From CAZLBV01 sp964557845 (GTDB lineage: Bacteria; Acidobacteriota; Aminicenantia; Aminicenantales; Aminicenantaceae), in NCBI GenBank assembly GCA_964557845.1, contig CAZLBV010000103.1:1-7285 (forward strand): 7,285 nucleotides of DNA. The letters are read 5' to 3'. Shown here one piece after another: positions 1 to 5,214 of this stretch. A program made the translations under genes and the position numbers. The stretch's first letter is position 1; every line of letters begins with the position of its first letter. Under the pieces are notes generated by a model. The model was not told the origin of the DNA. It searched no databases and worked only from the letters and a program-made list of their open reading frames with translations.

Positions 1-22
1 GCCTGCTGGCCGGATGAGGAAG

Positions 23-51
23 CCCTCCACTGGCATCAGCGGAGGGTGTTT
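23..51 (+). terminator. probable rho-independent terminator of a gene upstream of the window
   Basis: The arms CCCTCC (23-28) and GGAGGG (41-46) pair perfectly. Inside them, after one A/C mismatch, CTG (30-32) pairs with CAG (37-39) around a GCAT loop. The stem is followed by TGTTT, a weak T-tract. A reading frame entering from the left edge ends with TGA at 15-17, six bases before the stem, which fits a gene end followed by its terminator. The alternative is that another open frame (1-63, ending TAG at 61-63) is the true gene tail, in which case the hairpin would lie inside coding sequence. The visible part is too short to decide. Confidence 0.4.
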
Positions 52-89
52 AAGCGGGATTAGGGGAGCCAAAATATAAAGAGATCTGG

Positions 90-118
90 TTCAGAAAAAA
101 TAAATAGATCACTATAGA
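90..118 (+). promoter_or_regulatory. possible sigma70-type promoter for the TPR gene
   Basis: A TTCAGA -35 box (90-95) and a TATAGA -10 box (113-118) are separated by 17 bp. Transcription would start near 125, giving a leader of about 55 nt before the ATG at 180. The -35 matches consensus at four of six positions and the -10 at five of six. The region is AT-rich, so a chance match is possible. Confidence 0.25.
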
Positions 119-179
119 AGCAATAATAATAGCCTGCTGGATTTAATTGTTCGGGTCGGCTAAAATCAAAGGCGGAAAA

Positions 180-1043
180 ATGATAAAGAAAGAGCTGAAC
201 ATACCAATGGGGACAAAACTGGATCTGGTGGCTCTGGCTGTTAAGAGCAGGGCCATACGATGCAAGATCCTATCTTCCGGGGTTCCGGTTACCTTTAAAC
301 CGGTACGATACGAAGTCGAGGGGGAAATCCTCACAGTGCTGACCGGGAAGATATGGACCTACCGGAAAACACATTATATGAGCGGTGTGGTCTTGAAAAA
401 CAGGATTGACATACCGGCGCTTAATTTAAAGCCGCTTGAGGTGACGGCGATGGGAGAATGGGATCCCGCGGCTGATTTTTGGATGGATGATGAGGATCCT
501 TATAAGAAATATTTCAAGGCTAACTTAAAACACGGCAAAAGGGACATATTCGAGATGGAACAGATCATCCAGTATGAAGATCCGGATGATCCCTATACTG
601 ATCCGATTTTGGAAGCGGCTGAATGTTTCGCGAATGAAGATTATGATGAGGCTTACAAAATATTGGAGGAGGTTCTGGTTGAAGATCTGCGCTGTTTGGA
701 TGCCCACGCCCATCTGGGCAACTGGGAATTCAACAGGACTGAGCGTCATTCTGTGTTGAGCATCGATAAGGCCATGCGGCATTTCGAAGTGGGGCTTAAG
801 ATCGGTGAGTATTCATTGGGGAAAAATTTTAAAGAAGTGTTACCCTGGGGGATCATCAACAACCGGCCTTTTCTGCGCTGCCTGCACGGCTATGGGCTGT
901 CGTTGTGGCGGTTGGGACATGTCAAAGAGGCCAAGCGGGTTTTCAATAAAATGCTCTGGCTCAATCCGGAGGATAATCAAGGCGCCCGCTTCCTTCTGGC
1001 CGAGATCGATGCGGGCAGGACCTTCTATGAAAGCGAGGTGTGA
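180..1043 (+). CDS. tetratricopeptide repeat (TPR) protein, function unknown
   Basis: This predicted soluble cytoplasmic protein of 287 aa has no signal peptide or membrane segment. The ATG at 180 is preferred because AAAGGCGG (168-175) gives it a ribosome-binding site. The frame is open upstream to a TTG at 147, which has no Shine-Dalgarno sequence. Residues 1-100 form a beta-rich domain with a 'KIWTYRKTHY' patch. Residues 100-140 are very acidic and aromatic. From about 142 to the end come TPR-like helical pairs: one around 'ECFANEDYDEAYKILEEVL', and a final one with 'NRPFLRCLHGYGLSLWRLG' (228-246) followed by 'LNPEDNQGARFLL' (261-273). The last signature is familiar from bacterial TPR proteins that resemble the ST7 family. 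TPRs bind protein partners, but neither partner nor pathway can be read here. It is the only gene in its transcription unit; the next gene has its own promoter 74 bp after the stop codon. Confidence 0.8.
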   Translation: MIKKELNIPMGTKLDLVALAVKSRAIRCKILSSGVPVTFKPVRYEVEGEILTVLTGKIWTYRKTHYMSGVVLKNRIDIPALNLKPLEVTAMGEWDPAADFWMDDEDPYKKYFKANLKHGKRDIFEMEQIIQYEDPDDPYTDPILEAAECFANEDYDEAYKILEEVLVEDLRCLDAHAHLGNWEFNRTERHSVLSIDKAMRHFEVGLKIGEYSLGKNFKEVLPWGIINNRPFLRCLHGYGLSLWRLGHVKEAKRVFNKMLWLNPEDNQGARFLLAEIDAGRTFYESEV

Positions 1044-1067
1044 GGGATCGTAACGGCGACAATAGTG

Positions 1068-1083
1068 TCATTATGGATAATGA
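1068..1083. promoter_or_regulatory. inverted repeat, possible operator upstream of the ATPase gene
   Basis: TCATTAT (1068-1074) and ATAATGA (1077-1083) are perfect 7-bp inverted arms with a 2-bp spacer. The site lies 33 bp upstream of the -35 box of the ATPase promoter, a suitable place for a dimeric regulator. It has no T-tract, and the 2-nt loop is too tight for a terminator hairpin. No regulator gene for it is evident nearby, so the role is inference. Confidence 0.3.
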
Positions 1084-1116
1084 TTTAACAAAATAACATA
1101 CTTTTCGTAAAACCAT

Positions 1117-1145
1117 TTGACAAAATAGACTTATTCACCTATATT
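1117..1145 (+). promoter_or_regulatory. strong sigma70-type promoter directly at the ATPase start codon
   Basis: A perfect TTGACA -35 box (1117-1122), a 17-bp spacer and a TATATT -10 box (1140-1145) form a near-consensus promoter. Transcription would begin around 1151-1153, immediately before the ATG at 1154. No Shine-Dalgarno sequence precedes that ATG. The expected mRNA is therefore leaderless. Confidence 0.7.
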
Positions 1146-1153
1146 GATTATTG

Positions 1154-2350
1154 ATGGAAATGGCAATACAAGAAATCTTTGAATTGGATGAACGAGTGCG
1201 TCTTGAAGCGCGGAATTATCCCAAAAAAAGGGAAAGCTTTGAAGAGATTCGCCGGTCCCGAGGGAAACATTTTATCGGTATCGTTGGCCCTCGAGGAGTC
1301 GGCAAGACCATTCTCCTCTATCAACTGCGGGAGATGATGGACAATTCCATCTACATTTCCCTGGATGCAGTCCCGAAGATGGATCTTTTCGAGACCGTTA
1401 AAGTCCTCTTCGAATCTTATCATATTTCGATGTTTTTCCTGGATGAAATCCATTTTGTCGCGGATTACAAACAGCATCTGAAAAAAATCTATGATTTCCT
1501 TGATGTCCGCATCATTTTTACGAGCTCGGTTTCCCTTTCCCTGTTCGATTCCGCCTATGACCTTTCACGCCGGGTGAGACTGTTCCGGCTTTATCCTTTT
1601 TCATATCGAGAATACTTATTCTTCAAGAGAGACCTTCGGATTCCGAAATTGACGATTGAGGATATGATGAACAAGAATTGGAGCGCTGAACACCTGAAAT
1701 CCGGATATCTGTTCGAGGCCTATCTGAAGGGGGGATTATTTCCCTTCTCGCTTCATGAGCCTGATGTTTTTCCCTTGTTGGACAATATCGTCAAGAAAAT
1801 CGTACAACATGACATTCCCCGGCTCCACTCCCTCTTTGTGGAGGAAATTTCTTTGGTCGAACGGATGATACAATTCATTGGAAAGGCTCAGGTGGAAGGA
1901 ATCAATTATTCCAGTCTATCCAGGAACCTGGGAATAACTAAATACAAAGCCGAACAGTATGTGGACATACTGGAAAAGGCCTTTATCTTGAATGCTGTTA
2001 GACCAAAAGGGGCCAATGTTTCGAAAGAACCAAAAATTTTGATGTTTCTTCCATTCAGGCTGCTTTACCGGGAGTATGAAGATGCTGTTGGTGGACTGCG
2101 GGAGGATTTTTTCGCCGAAATGATGGTTATGAACGGAATAGAATTCTACTACCTTAAAAGCACAAAAGGAAAAAAGATCCCCGATTTTTGGGTCGATCTG
2201 GGCGGCAGAGAAATCATTGTCGAAATCGGTGGAAAAGGAAAAGGGAGGACTCAATTCAAAGGAGTAGATTTGGAGAAATCGGTGATCTTCTCGCATCAAA
2301 CGGAAGTTACCGGGAACAGGCGGCCGTTGTTTCTGCTGGGATTTTTGTGA
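1154..2350 (+). CDS. AAA+ ATPase with C-terminal nuclease-like domain (DUF4143-type architecture)
   Basis: This 398-aa protein belongs to the large prokaryotic P-loop ATPase group in which an AAA+ module is followed by a winged helix and a PD-(D/E)xK-like domain. The Walker A motif is GPRGVGKT (45-52). Walker B is 'MFFLDEIHF' (93-101). A sensor-like 'IIFTSS' (120-125) is followed by an arginine-rich stretch 'SRRVRLFRLYPFSYREYL' (138-155) typical of the group. A winged-helix segment 'YSSLSRNLGITKYKAEQYV' (252-270) comes next. The C-terminal region has 'PDFWV' (343-347) and 'EIGGKGK' (357-363), resembling D...ExK nuclease residues. Family members are often found in accessory DNA; their biological role is poorly defined. 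Start codons possible at 1151 (TTG), 1154 (ATG) and 1160 (ATG) all lack a Shine-Dalgarno sequence; 1154 is chosen from the promoter position. The gene is complete, monocistronic, and convergent with hicBA. Confidence 0.85.
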   Translation: MEMAIQEIFELDERVRLEARNYPKKRESFEEIRRSRGKHFIGIVGPRGVGKTILLYQLREMMDNSIYISLDAVPKMDLFETVKVLFESYHISMFFLDEIHFVADYKQHLKKIYDFLDVRIIFTSSVSLSLFDSAYDLSRRVRLFRLYPFSYREYLFFKRDLRIPKLTIEDMMNKNWSAEHLKSGYLFEAYLKGGLFPFSLHEPDVFPLLDNIVKKIVQHDIPRLHSLFVEEISLVERMIQFIGKAQVEGINYSSLSRNLGITKYKAEQYVDILEKAFILNAVRPKGANVSKEPKILMFLPFRLLYREYEDAVGGLREDFFAEMMVMNGIEFYYLKSTKGKKIPDFWVDLGGREIIVEIGGKGKGRTQFKGVDLEKSVIFSHQTEVTGNRRPLFLLGFL

Positions 2351-2407
2351 AACAAGTGATAGTGGTTTAATGCTAAGCTTATGATGCTCATGCAGATTGC
2401 GGGCATT

Positions 2408-2447
2408 CGATTCTACGATTCTATTTAACGATTCTAAGTGATTCTAG
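2408..2447. repeat. short array of GATTCTA units beside repeat copy 1
   Basis: GATTCTA occurs four times (2409, 2417, 2430, 2440) with uneven spacing, ending directly at the CTTGGCTGA terminus of the dispersed element. The first 14 bases, CGATTCTACGATTC (2408-2421), recur exactly at 3193-3206 beside copy 2. The array is therefore either an extension of the element or a preferred insertion context. The rest of the gap from 2351 to 2407 shows nothing recognisable. Confidence 0.6.
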
Positions 2448-2612
2448 CTTGGCTGACATATCATCAAGAAAATAAAGAAATTAGCAAAATCGCTTCAGGG
2501 TGAGGGACTCCTTAAACACGATTTTTGGGGCGCGAAAAGTTGGTTTTAAAATTTTCATAGAAAGATGAGAATTGTACCGCGGCAAAGACGCATTCTCAAT
2601 CTGCTATATGAT
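2448..2612 (+). repeat. dispersed intergenic element, copy 1 (left half only)
   Basis: It begins CTTGGCTGACATATCATC and shares the AAGAAAATAAAG, AAAATCGCTTCAGGG and CGATTTTTGGGGCG blocks with the other copies. The left hairpin spans 2511-2550, where CGATTTTT pairs with AAAAGTTG using two G-T wobbles. Similarity to full copy 3 fades at about 2612, so the right hairpin and right terminus are missing. It sits between the convergent 3' ends of the ATPase gene and hicA. The right boundary is approximate. From 2613 to 2670 nothing else is recognisable. Confidence 0.75.
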
Positions 2613-2670
2613 GTATTACTCGGAAAAAAGAAGAATGAAGAAAAGGCCTCCTGAAAATGGCATTATAAAA

Positions 2671-2811
2671 TTAAGGTTTTATTGGCGGGACACCTAAGTC
2701 TTTACATATCTTTTTAGCCAGGGCATTGCTGATTTCAGTATGCCTCGAGCCTTCTCTCAATAACTTGCATTCCTGCGAGCGAAGATATTTCAAGAATTCT
2801 TTTCGTTTCAT
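2671..2811 (-). pseudogene. hicA: HicA-family mRNA interferase toxin, internally deleted
   Basis: The reading frame starts with the ATG at 2811-2809, overlapping the hicB stop codon in an ATGA junction, and encodes 46 aa. The N-terminus 'MKRKEFLKYLRSQ' and 'LLREGSRH' match the first helix and strand of HicA. The end 'RHTEISNALAKKICKDLG' matches its C-terminal helix. HicA normally places roughly 17-20 residues (pattern like xIYxNPxxxKxTxVP) between the 'GSRH' and 'PRHxEI' motifs. Here the two are fused directly through a shared RH. HicA toxins are small dsRBD-like ribonucleases with a catalytic histidine in the GSRH region. Loss of the central beta strands should destroy the fold, so the product is probably inactive. 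The deletion is in frame, with no stop codon or frameshift. It is called a pseudogene by inference; translation coupled to hicB could still occur. Confidence 0.75.
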
Positions 2812-3020
2812 ATAGTGAGAGGTTCTTCAGTATAGTTAGATTTTGCTGCTTTTCGAGCTTCTTGACGATTAAATTCAAGCGCTTCTTTTAAGGTTGTTTT
2901 TAAAGTTTCAATCAATTCTGCACGGGTTCTTTCCTGGCAGTTTATTCCAGGTATTTCCTCAATCCAACCAATCCACCATTCTCCGTCCTGTTTGATGATT
3001 GCGGTGTATTCTTTCGGCAT
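2808..3020 (-). CDS. hicB: HicB-family antitoxin, short form
   Basis: This 70-aa protein has the HicB core 'YTAIIKQDGEWWIGWIEEIPGINCQERTRAELIETL', shown here in part as 'DGEWWIGWIEEIPGINCQ' (12-29), followed by the 'LKEALEFNRQEARK' helix. HicB proteins have a partial RNase H fold that binds and neutralises HicA. This short form has no separate HTH or ribbon-helix-helix domain at its C-terminus. The ATG at 3020-3018 follows a good ribosome-binding site, AAAGGAG on the minus strand (3037-3031), 10 nt upstream. hicB is promoter-proximal and hicA follows with an ATGA overlap, the hicBA order. The antitoxin looks intact while its toxin partner is internally deleted. Confidence 0.85.
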   Translation of the reverse strand: MPKEYTAIIKQDGEWWIGWIEEIPGINCQERTRAELIETLKTTLKEALEFNRQEARKAAKSNYTEEPLTI

Positions 3021-3046
3021 GCTTAATTTTCTCCTTTGACATTGAC

Positions 3047-3075
3047 ATTGTAACTTATCAGTTCTTTTATTTCAA
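3047..3075 (-). promoter_or_regulatory. sigma70-type promoter of the hicBA operon
   Basis: Read on the minus strand, TTGAAA (3075-3070), a 17-bp spacer and TACAAT (3052-3047) form a good promoter. The predicted start is near 3040, giving a leader of about 20 nt that contains the AAAGGAG ribosome-binding site (3037-3031). A tandem duplication GACATTGACATT (3038-3049, plus strand) covers the -10 box and the start point. It could be an operator for the HicA-HicB complex, but that role is inference. Confidence 0.65.
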
Positions 3076-3076
3076 T

Positions 3077-3214
3077 TTATAGGCTGGTGATGAAGCTTTC
3101 TGAGGAAAAGATACGATTTGCCGGTATCAGACACTTTACAAGCTTTTTAAGATGCTCTATGTATTCAATCTCTAACCAGTCGTCGATGCTGACGATTCTA
3201 CGATTCAGACGATT
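3077..3214 (-). pseudogene. possible remnant of an unrecognised gene (C-terminal end)
   Basis: A 45-codon minus-strand open frame runs from just after a TAG (3217-3215) to TAA at 3079-3077. It contains protein-like text 'IDDWLEIEYIEHLKKLV' and ends 'SSESFITSL'. The amphipathic middle looks coding-like, but there is no ATG or convincing start. The first codons come from the GATTCTA array beside repeat copy 2. It ends only a few bases before the hicBA -35 box. It could be the tail of a gene cut by the repeat, or chance; the opposite strand is also open over much of this stretch. I do not recognise the family. Confidence 0.25.
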
Positions 3215-3217
3215 CTA
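3193..3217. repeat. short array of GATTCTA-like units beside repeat copy 2
   Basis: GATTCTA at 3194, GATTCAG at 3202 and GATTCTA at 3211 stand directly before the CTTGGCTGACCTA terminus of copy 2. The stretch 3193-3206 is identical to 2408-2421. This array has three units against four beside copy 1, so unit number varies. Confidence 0.55.
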
Positions 3218-3218
3218 G

Positions 3219-3375
3219 CTTGGCTGACCTATCCTCAAGAAAATAAAGAACTTAGAAAATTTGCTTCAGGGGAAGGAAATTCTTAAACCCGATTTTTTTA
3301 GGGCGAAAATTTGGTTTTAAGGATTTTCTGTAAATCAGTTAGTTTTAAAGCGTAGTGAAACCGAATTCCCTTTTT
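3219..3375 (+). repeat. dispersed intergenic element, copy 2 (left half only)
   Basis: It begins CTTGGCTGACCTATCCTCAA and carries the AAGAAAATAAAG, GCTTCAGGGGAAGG, CTTAAACCCGATTTTT and GCGAAAATTTGGTTTTAAG blocks. In the left hairpin CTTAAA (3282-3287) pairs with TTTAAG (3316-3321). After that the match to copy 3 becomes weak and ends at about 3375 (approximate), so the right half is absent. Position: downstream of the GH3 gene and upstream of hicB. Its start, CTTGGCTGACCTA, is the exact reverse complement of the right end of copy 4. Confidence 0.75.
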
Positions 3376-3393
3376 TTTGACTAATTACTGATA

Positions 3394-4572
3394 TTACTTG
3401 GTTTCGATTATTTTAAACTTTTTCTTCAGATTGATGATTTTCGCATACGAGTCGTTGATTTTACCTTCGCCGATTTTGCCGGATTTAACCGCAGTGAATA
3501 TGATCTCAAGGGCTTTATAAGCGATATTTTCGTCATAAGTCTCGCCATTGTTGGAAATAGCCAGGATGCTGCAGCCGGCGTTTATCGCCTGAATTAAAGC
3601 TTCTTCAAAACCATAGTTTTCTCTTATGGCGCCCATCTGCATATCATCAGAAATAATAACACCGTCATAATTCAGTTCCTCCCGCAGGATCTTCTGCAGA
3701 AAATTCTCTGAAAGTGTGGCTGGATAATCAGGATCGATTCGTGTATTCATAATGTGGGCCGTCATTATCATCTCAGCTTTACCCCGCTTGATCAGCTCCC
3801 GGTAAGGATCGAACTCGTAAGCTTTGTAACTTTCAGTTACATCCACCATTCCCAGATGGCTGTCGGTGCTTGCGCTTCCGTGGCCGGGAAAGTGTTTGAG
3901 CGCCGTGATAATTCCAGCCTGCTCATGGGCGGTTATAAAAACCAGGGCATAGTCTGTGACGGTTCGATGAGCCTTTGAGAATGAACGATCCAGTGCGCCG
4001 ATTATCGGATTATCCGGATTGACATCCACATCGACGACCGGAGCCAGATTGAGATTAAATCCAAGGCCCGCAAGCTGGCCGGCGAGTTTCGTATAGATAA
4101 GGTCAGCCTTTTCTAGATCTTGGCTGCCAACCTCCTTAGCACTGGGTATTTTGATGAAACCGTATTTTTCTTTAAGCCGGTTGATGCGCCCGCCTTCGGC
4201 ATCAACCGCCACAAACAAAGGAACTTTGCTGTACGCCTGAAGGTCTGAGATAAGTTTTTTGGTCTGTTCAGGGCTTGTAATATTTCTGGGAAAGCTTTGA
4301 GACGGGACGTCATAATCAAAGAGGACCACACCTCCTATATTTATATCCTTTAGAACCTTACAGATATGGGATTCTTCATTGATCTCTGTGCCCCGGAAAC
4401 CGATGAGCAGCATCTGGGCTATTTTGTCTTTGAGTTCCTGGTCTTTATCCAGGAGACCACCTGAAGCTGTGCTTGGAGAGAGGGTTATGACTGCGGATAA
4501 TAATCCAATAAAAAAAAATTTAACTCTGAAATTAGCTGTAAATTTCACTGTTAAGTTTCTCAGCAGTGGCAA
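3394..4572 (-). CDS. nagZ: secreted glycoside hydrolase family 3, beta-N-acetylhexosaminidase (NagZ-like)
   Basis: Family 3 hexosaminidases remove terminal N-acetylglucosamine, typically from peptidoglycan fragments. The protein is about 392 aa, a single (beta/alpha)8 domain. Key motifs, numbered from the chosen start: 'AVDAEGGRINR' (122-132), the histidine loop 'KHFPGHGSASTDSH' (226-239) that supplies the family's catalytic Asp-His pair, and 'ISDDMQMGAI' (307-316) with the aspartate nucleophile. The N-terminus has basic residues followed by 'FFFIGLLSAVITLSPSTASG', a likely cleavable Sec signal without a lipobox cysteine. The enzyme is therefore probably periplasmic or exported, unlike cytosolic enterobacterial NagZ. 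There is no ATG start. TTG at 4572-4570 has AGAGGA 7 nt upstream and is chosen; TTG at 4590 has no Shine-Dalgarno sequence, and GTG at 4548 is a further option. All catalytic motifs are intact. The exact substrate is inferred from the family. Confidence 0.88.
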   Translation of the reverse strand: MPLLRNLTVKFTANFRVKFFFIGLLSAVITLSPSTASGGLLDKDQELKDKIAQMLLIGFRGTEINEESHICKVLKDINIGGVVLFDYDVPSQSFPRNITSPEQTKKLISDLQAYSKVPLFVAVDAEGGRINRLKEKYGFIKIPSAKEVGSQDLEKADLIYTKLAGQLAGLGFNLNLAPVVDVDVNPDNPIIGALDRSFSKAHRTVTDYALVFITAHEQAGIITALKHFPGHGSASTDSHLGMVDVTESYKAYEFDPYRELIKRGKAEMIMTAHIMNTRIDPDYPATLSENFLQKILREELNYDGVIISDDMQMGAIRENYGFEEALIQAINAGCSILAISNNGETYDENIAYKALEIIFTAVKSGKIGEGKINDSYAKIINLKKKFKIIETK

Positions 4573-4621
4573 TTTTAAATCCTCTTCCAATTTGAACTAT
4601 ATATCATAATGAGATTTGATT

Positions 4622-4650
4622 AGTTTACTTAATGGAATTTCAGTTTTCAA
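4622..4650 (-). promoter_or_regulatory. probable promoter of the GH3 gene
   Basis: On the minus strand, TTGAAA (4650-4645) and TAAACT (4627-4622) are separated by 17 bp. The predicted start is near 4615, leaving a leader of about 40 nt to the TTG at 4572. The -10 box matches consensus at four of six positions. The -35 hexamer is identical to that of hicBA. Confidence 0.4.
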
Positions 4651-4711
4651 GGTCTTTAGATTCGTTTTAGATTCGTAGATCGTGCCTGATGTTATTTCTT
4701 CTCGGCAAGGA

Positions 4712-4750
4712 CGATAATTCTGTATTCTGATCTGTCGAGAAAATAAAACA
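4712..4750 (+). repeat. possible degenerate fragment of the dispersed element's left end
   Basis: ATAATTCTGTATTCTGATC followed by GAGAAAATAAAACAAC resembles the GATTCTA array plus the CTGA..ATC..AGAAAATAAAG start of copies 1 and 2, with gaps. It lies about 45 bp left of copy 3. The similarity is short and AT-rich, so it may be chance. Apart from this and the GH3 promoter, I see nothing in 4591-4792. Confidence 0.25.
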
Positions 4751-4792
4751 ACATATCATCCCCAGTTGTTTTTAGACTGCTGAGCTTGGCTG

Positions 4793-5064
4793 CTTGGCTG
4801 AGCTATTATCTAGAAAATAAAAAAAATAGCAAAATCGCTTCAGGGGGGAAGGGATCCTTAGAGTCGATTTTTGGGGCGAAAATTTGGTTTTAAGAGTTTT
4901 ATGGAGAGCTGAGAGTTTTAGTGCAGCAGAAAATGCGTCACACACAGCTTGCGAGATTTTTCCGTTAGAATCGATTTTTGGGGCAAAAAATCGTCTCTAA
5001 GCAAAGATCGCCAGGGAGAGGTATTTCTTAATTTGTTTAAAATTAATAAGTTGACTCAGCGAAG
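4793..5064 (+). repeat. dispersed intergenic element, copy 3 (full length, 272 bp)
   Basis: The left end is CTTGGCTGAGCTATTATC (4793-4810), preceded by a tandem copy of CTTGGCTG (4785-4792). The right end is GACTCAGCGAAG (5053-5064), an imperfect inverted repeat of the left. Inside are the conserved left block (AAAATCGCTTCAGGG, 4831-4845), the left hairpin (4857-4894), a linker, the right hairpin (4965-5000), and a second block GATCGCCAGGGAGAGG (5006-5021) echoing the first. There is no open frame of useful length, so it is non-autonomous if mobile. It sits between the divergent GH3 and HTH/VCBS genes, outside both predicted promoters. Confidence 0.8.
4965..5000 (+). other. right-hand hairpin of repeat copy 3
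   Basis: CGATTTTT (4972-4979) pairs perfectly with AAAAATCG (4986-4993) around a GGGGCA loop. Outside a 2x2 internal loop, TTAGA (4965-4969) pairs with TCTAA (4996-5000), giving 13 pairs. No T-tract follows, so it does not look like an intrinsic terminator. Full copy 4 keeps an equivalent stem, suggesting the structure matters. Confidence 0.6.
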
Positions 5065-5116
5065 GCGAAGAACTTAAACCAACCAAAAATAATTTCTTGA
5101 TTCAAACTTTATTCGG

Positions 5117-5145
5117 TTGTCATCACGTGTTATTTTATTTATAAT
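5117..5145 (+). promoter_or_regulatory. sigma70-type promoter of the HTH/VCBS gene
   Basis: TTGTCA (5117-5122), a 17-bp spacer and a perfect TATAAT (5140-5145) form a strong promoter. The predicted start near 5152 gives an AT-rich leader of about 63 nt. The palindrome CACGTG (5124-5129) lies within the spacer, where a bound regulator would block RNA polymerase; that role is speculative. Confidence 0.65.
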
Positions 5146-5214
5146 TTACAAAAACGTATTTTGCTCTACTTTTGAAATGGAATTGAAGCATTATCTTAGT
5201 TTTTAAAAAAATAA

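Noticed and set aside
1..140. GCCTGCTGG repeated at 1-9 and 132-140
   Set aside because: Only 9 bp, with unrelated flanks. Expected often by chance and not part of a larger repeat.
525..782. 85-codon minus-strand open frame inside the TPR gene
   Set aside because: Antisense shadow of a well-supported coding region, with no ribosome-binding site or recognisable domain.
1916..2299. 127-codon minus-strand open frame opposite the ATPase C-terminus
   Set aside because: Low-complexity, phenylalanine-rich antisense shadow. The plus-strand protein has clear family motifs here.
3081..3217. Plus-strand small gene beginning with ATG near 3089
   Set aside because: The product is rich in serine and arginine without recognisable pattern, it overlaps the more protein-like minus-strand frame, and it ends in the GATTCTA array.
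2408..3375. CRISPR-like array formed by the GATTCTA units and repeat copies
   Set aside because: Units are too short or too long, spacing is irregular, there are no uniform spacers, and no cas genes are present.
4113..4331. 72-codon minus-strand frame within the GH3 gene
   Set aside because: Alternative frame of the same strand overlapping conserved GH3 sequence. No independent support.
4972..4993. Intrinsic terminator in the element's right hairpin
   Set aside because: No T-tract follows the stem on either strand within the needed distance, and the position between divergent 5' ends does not call for a terminator.
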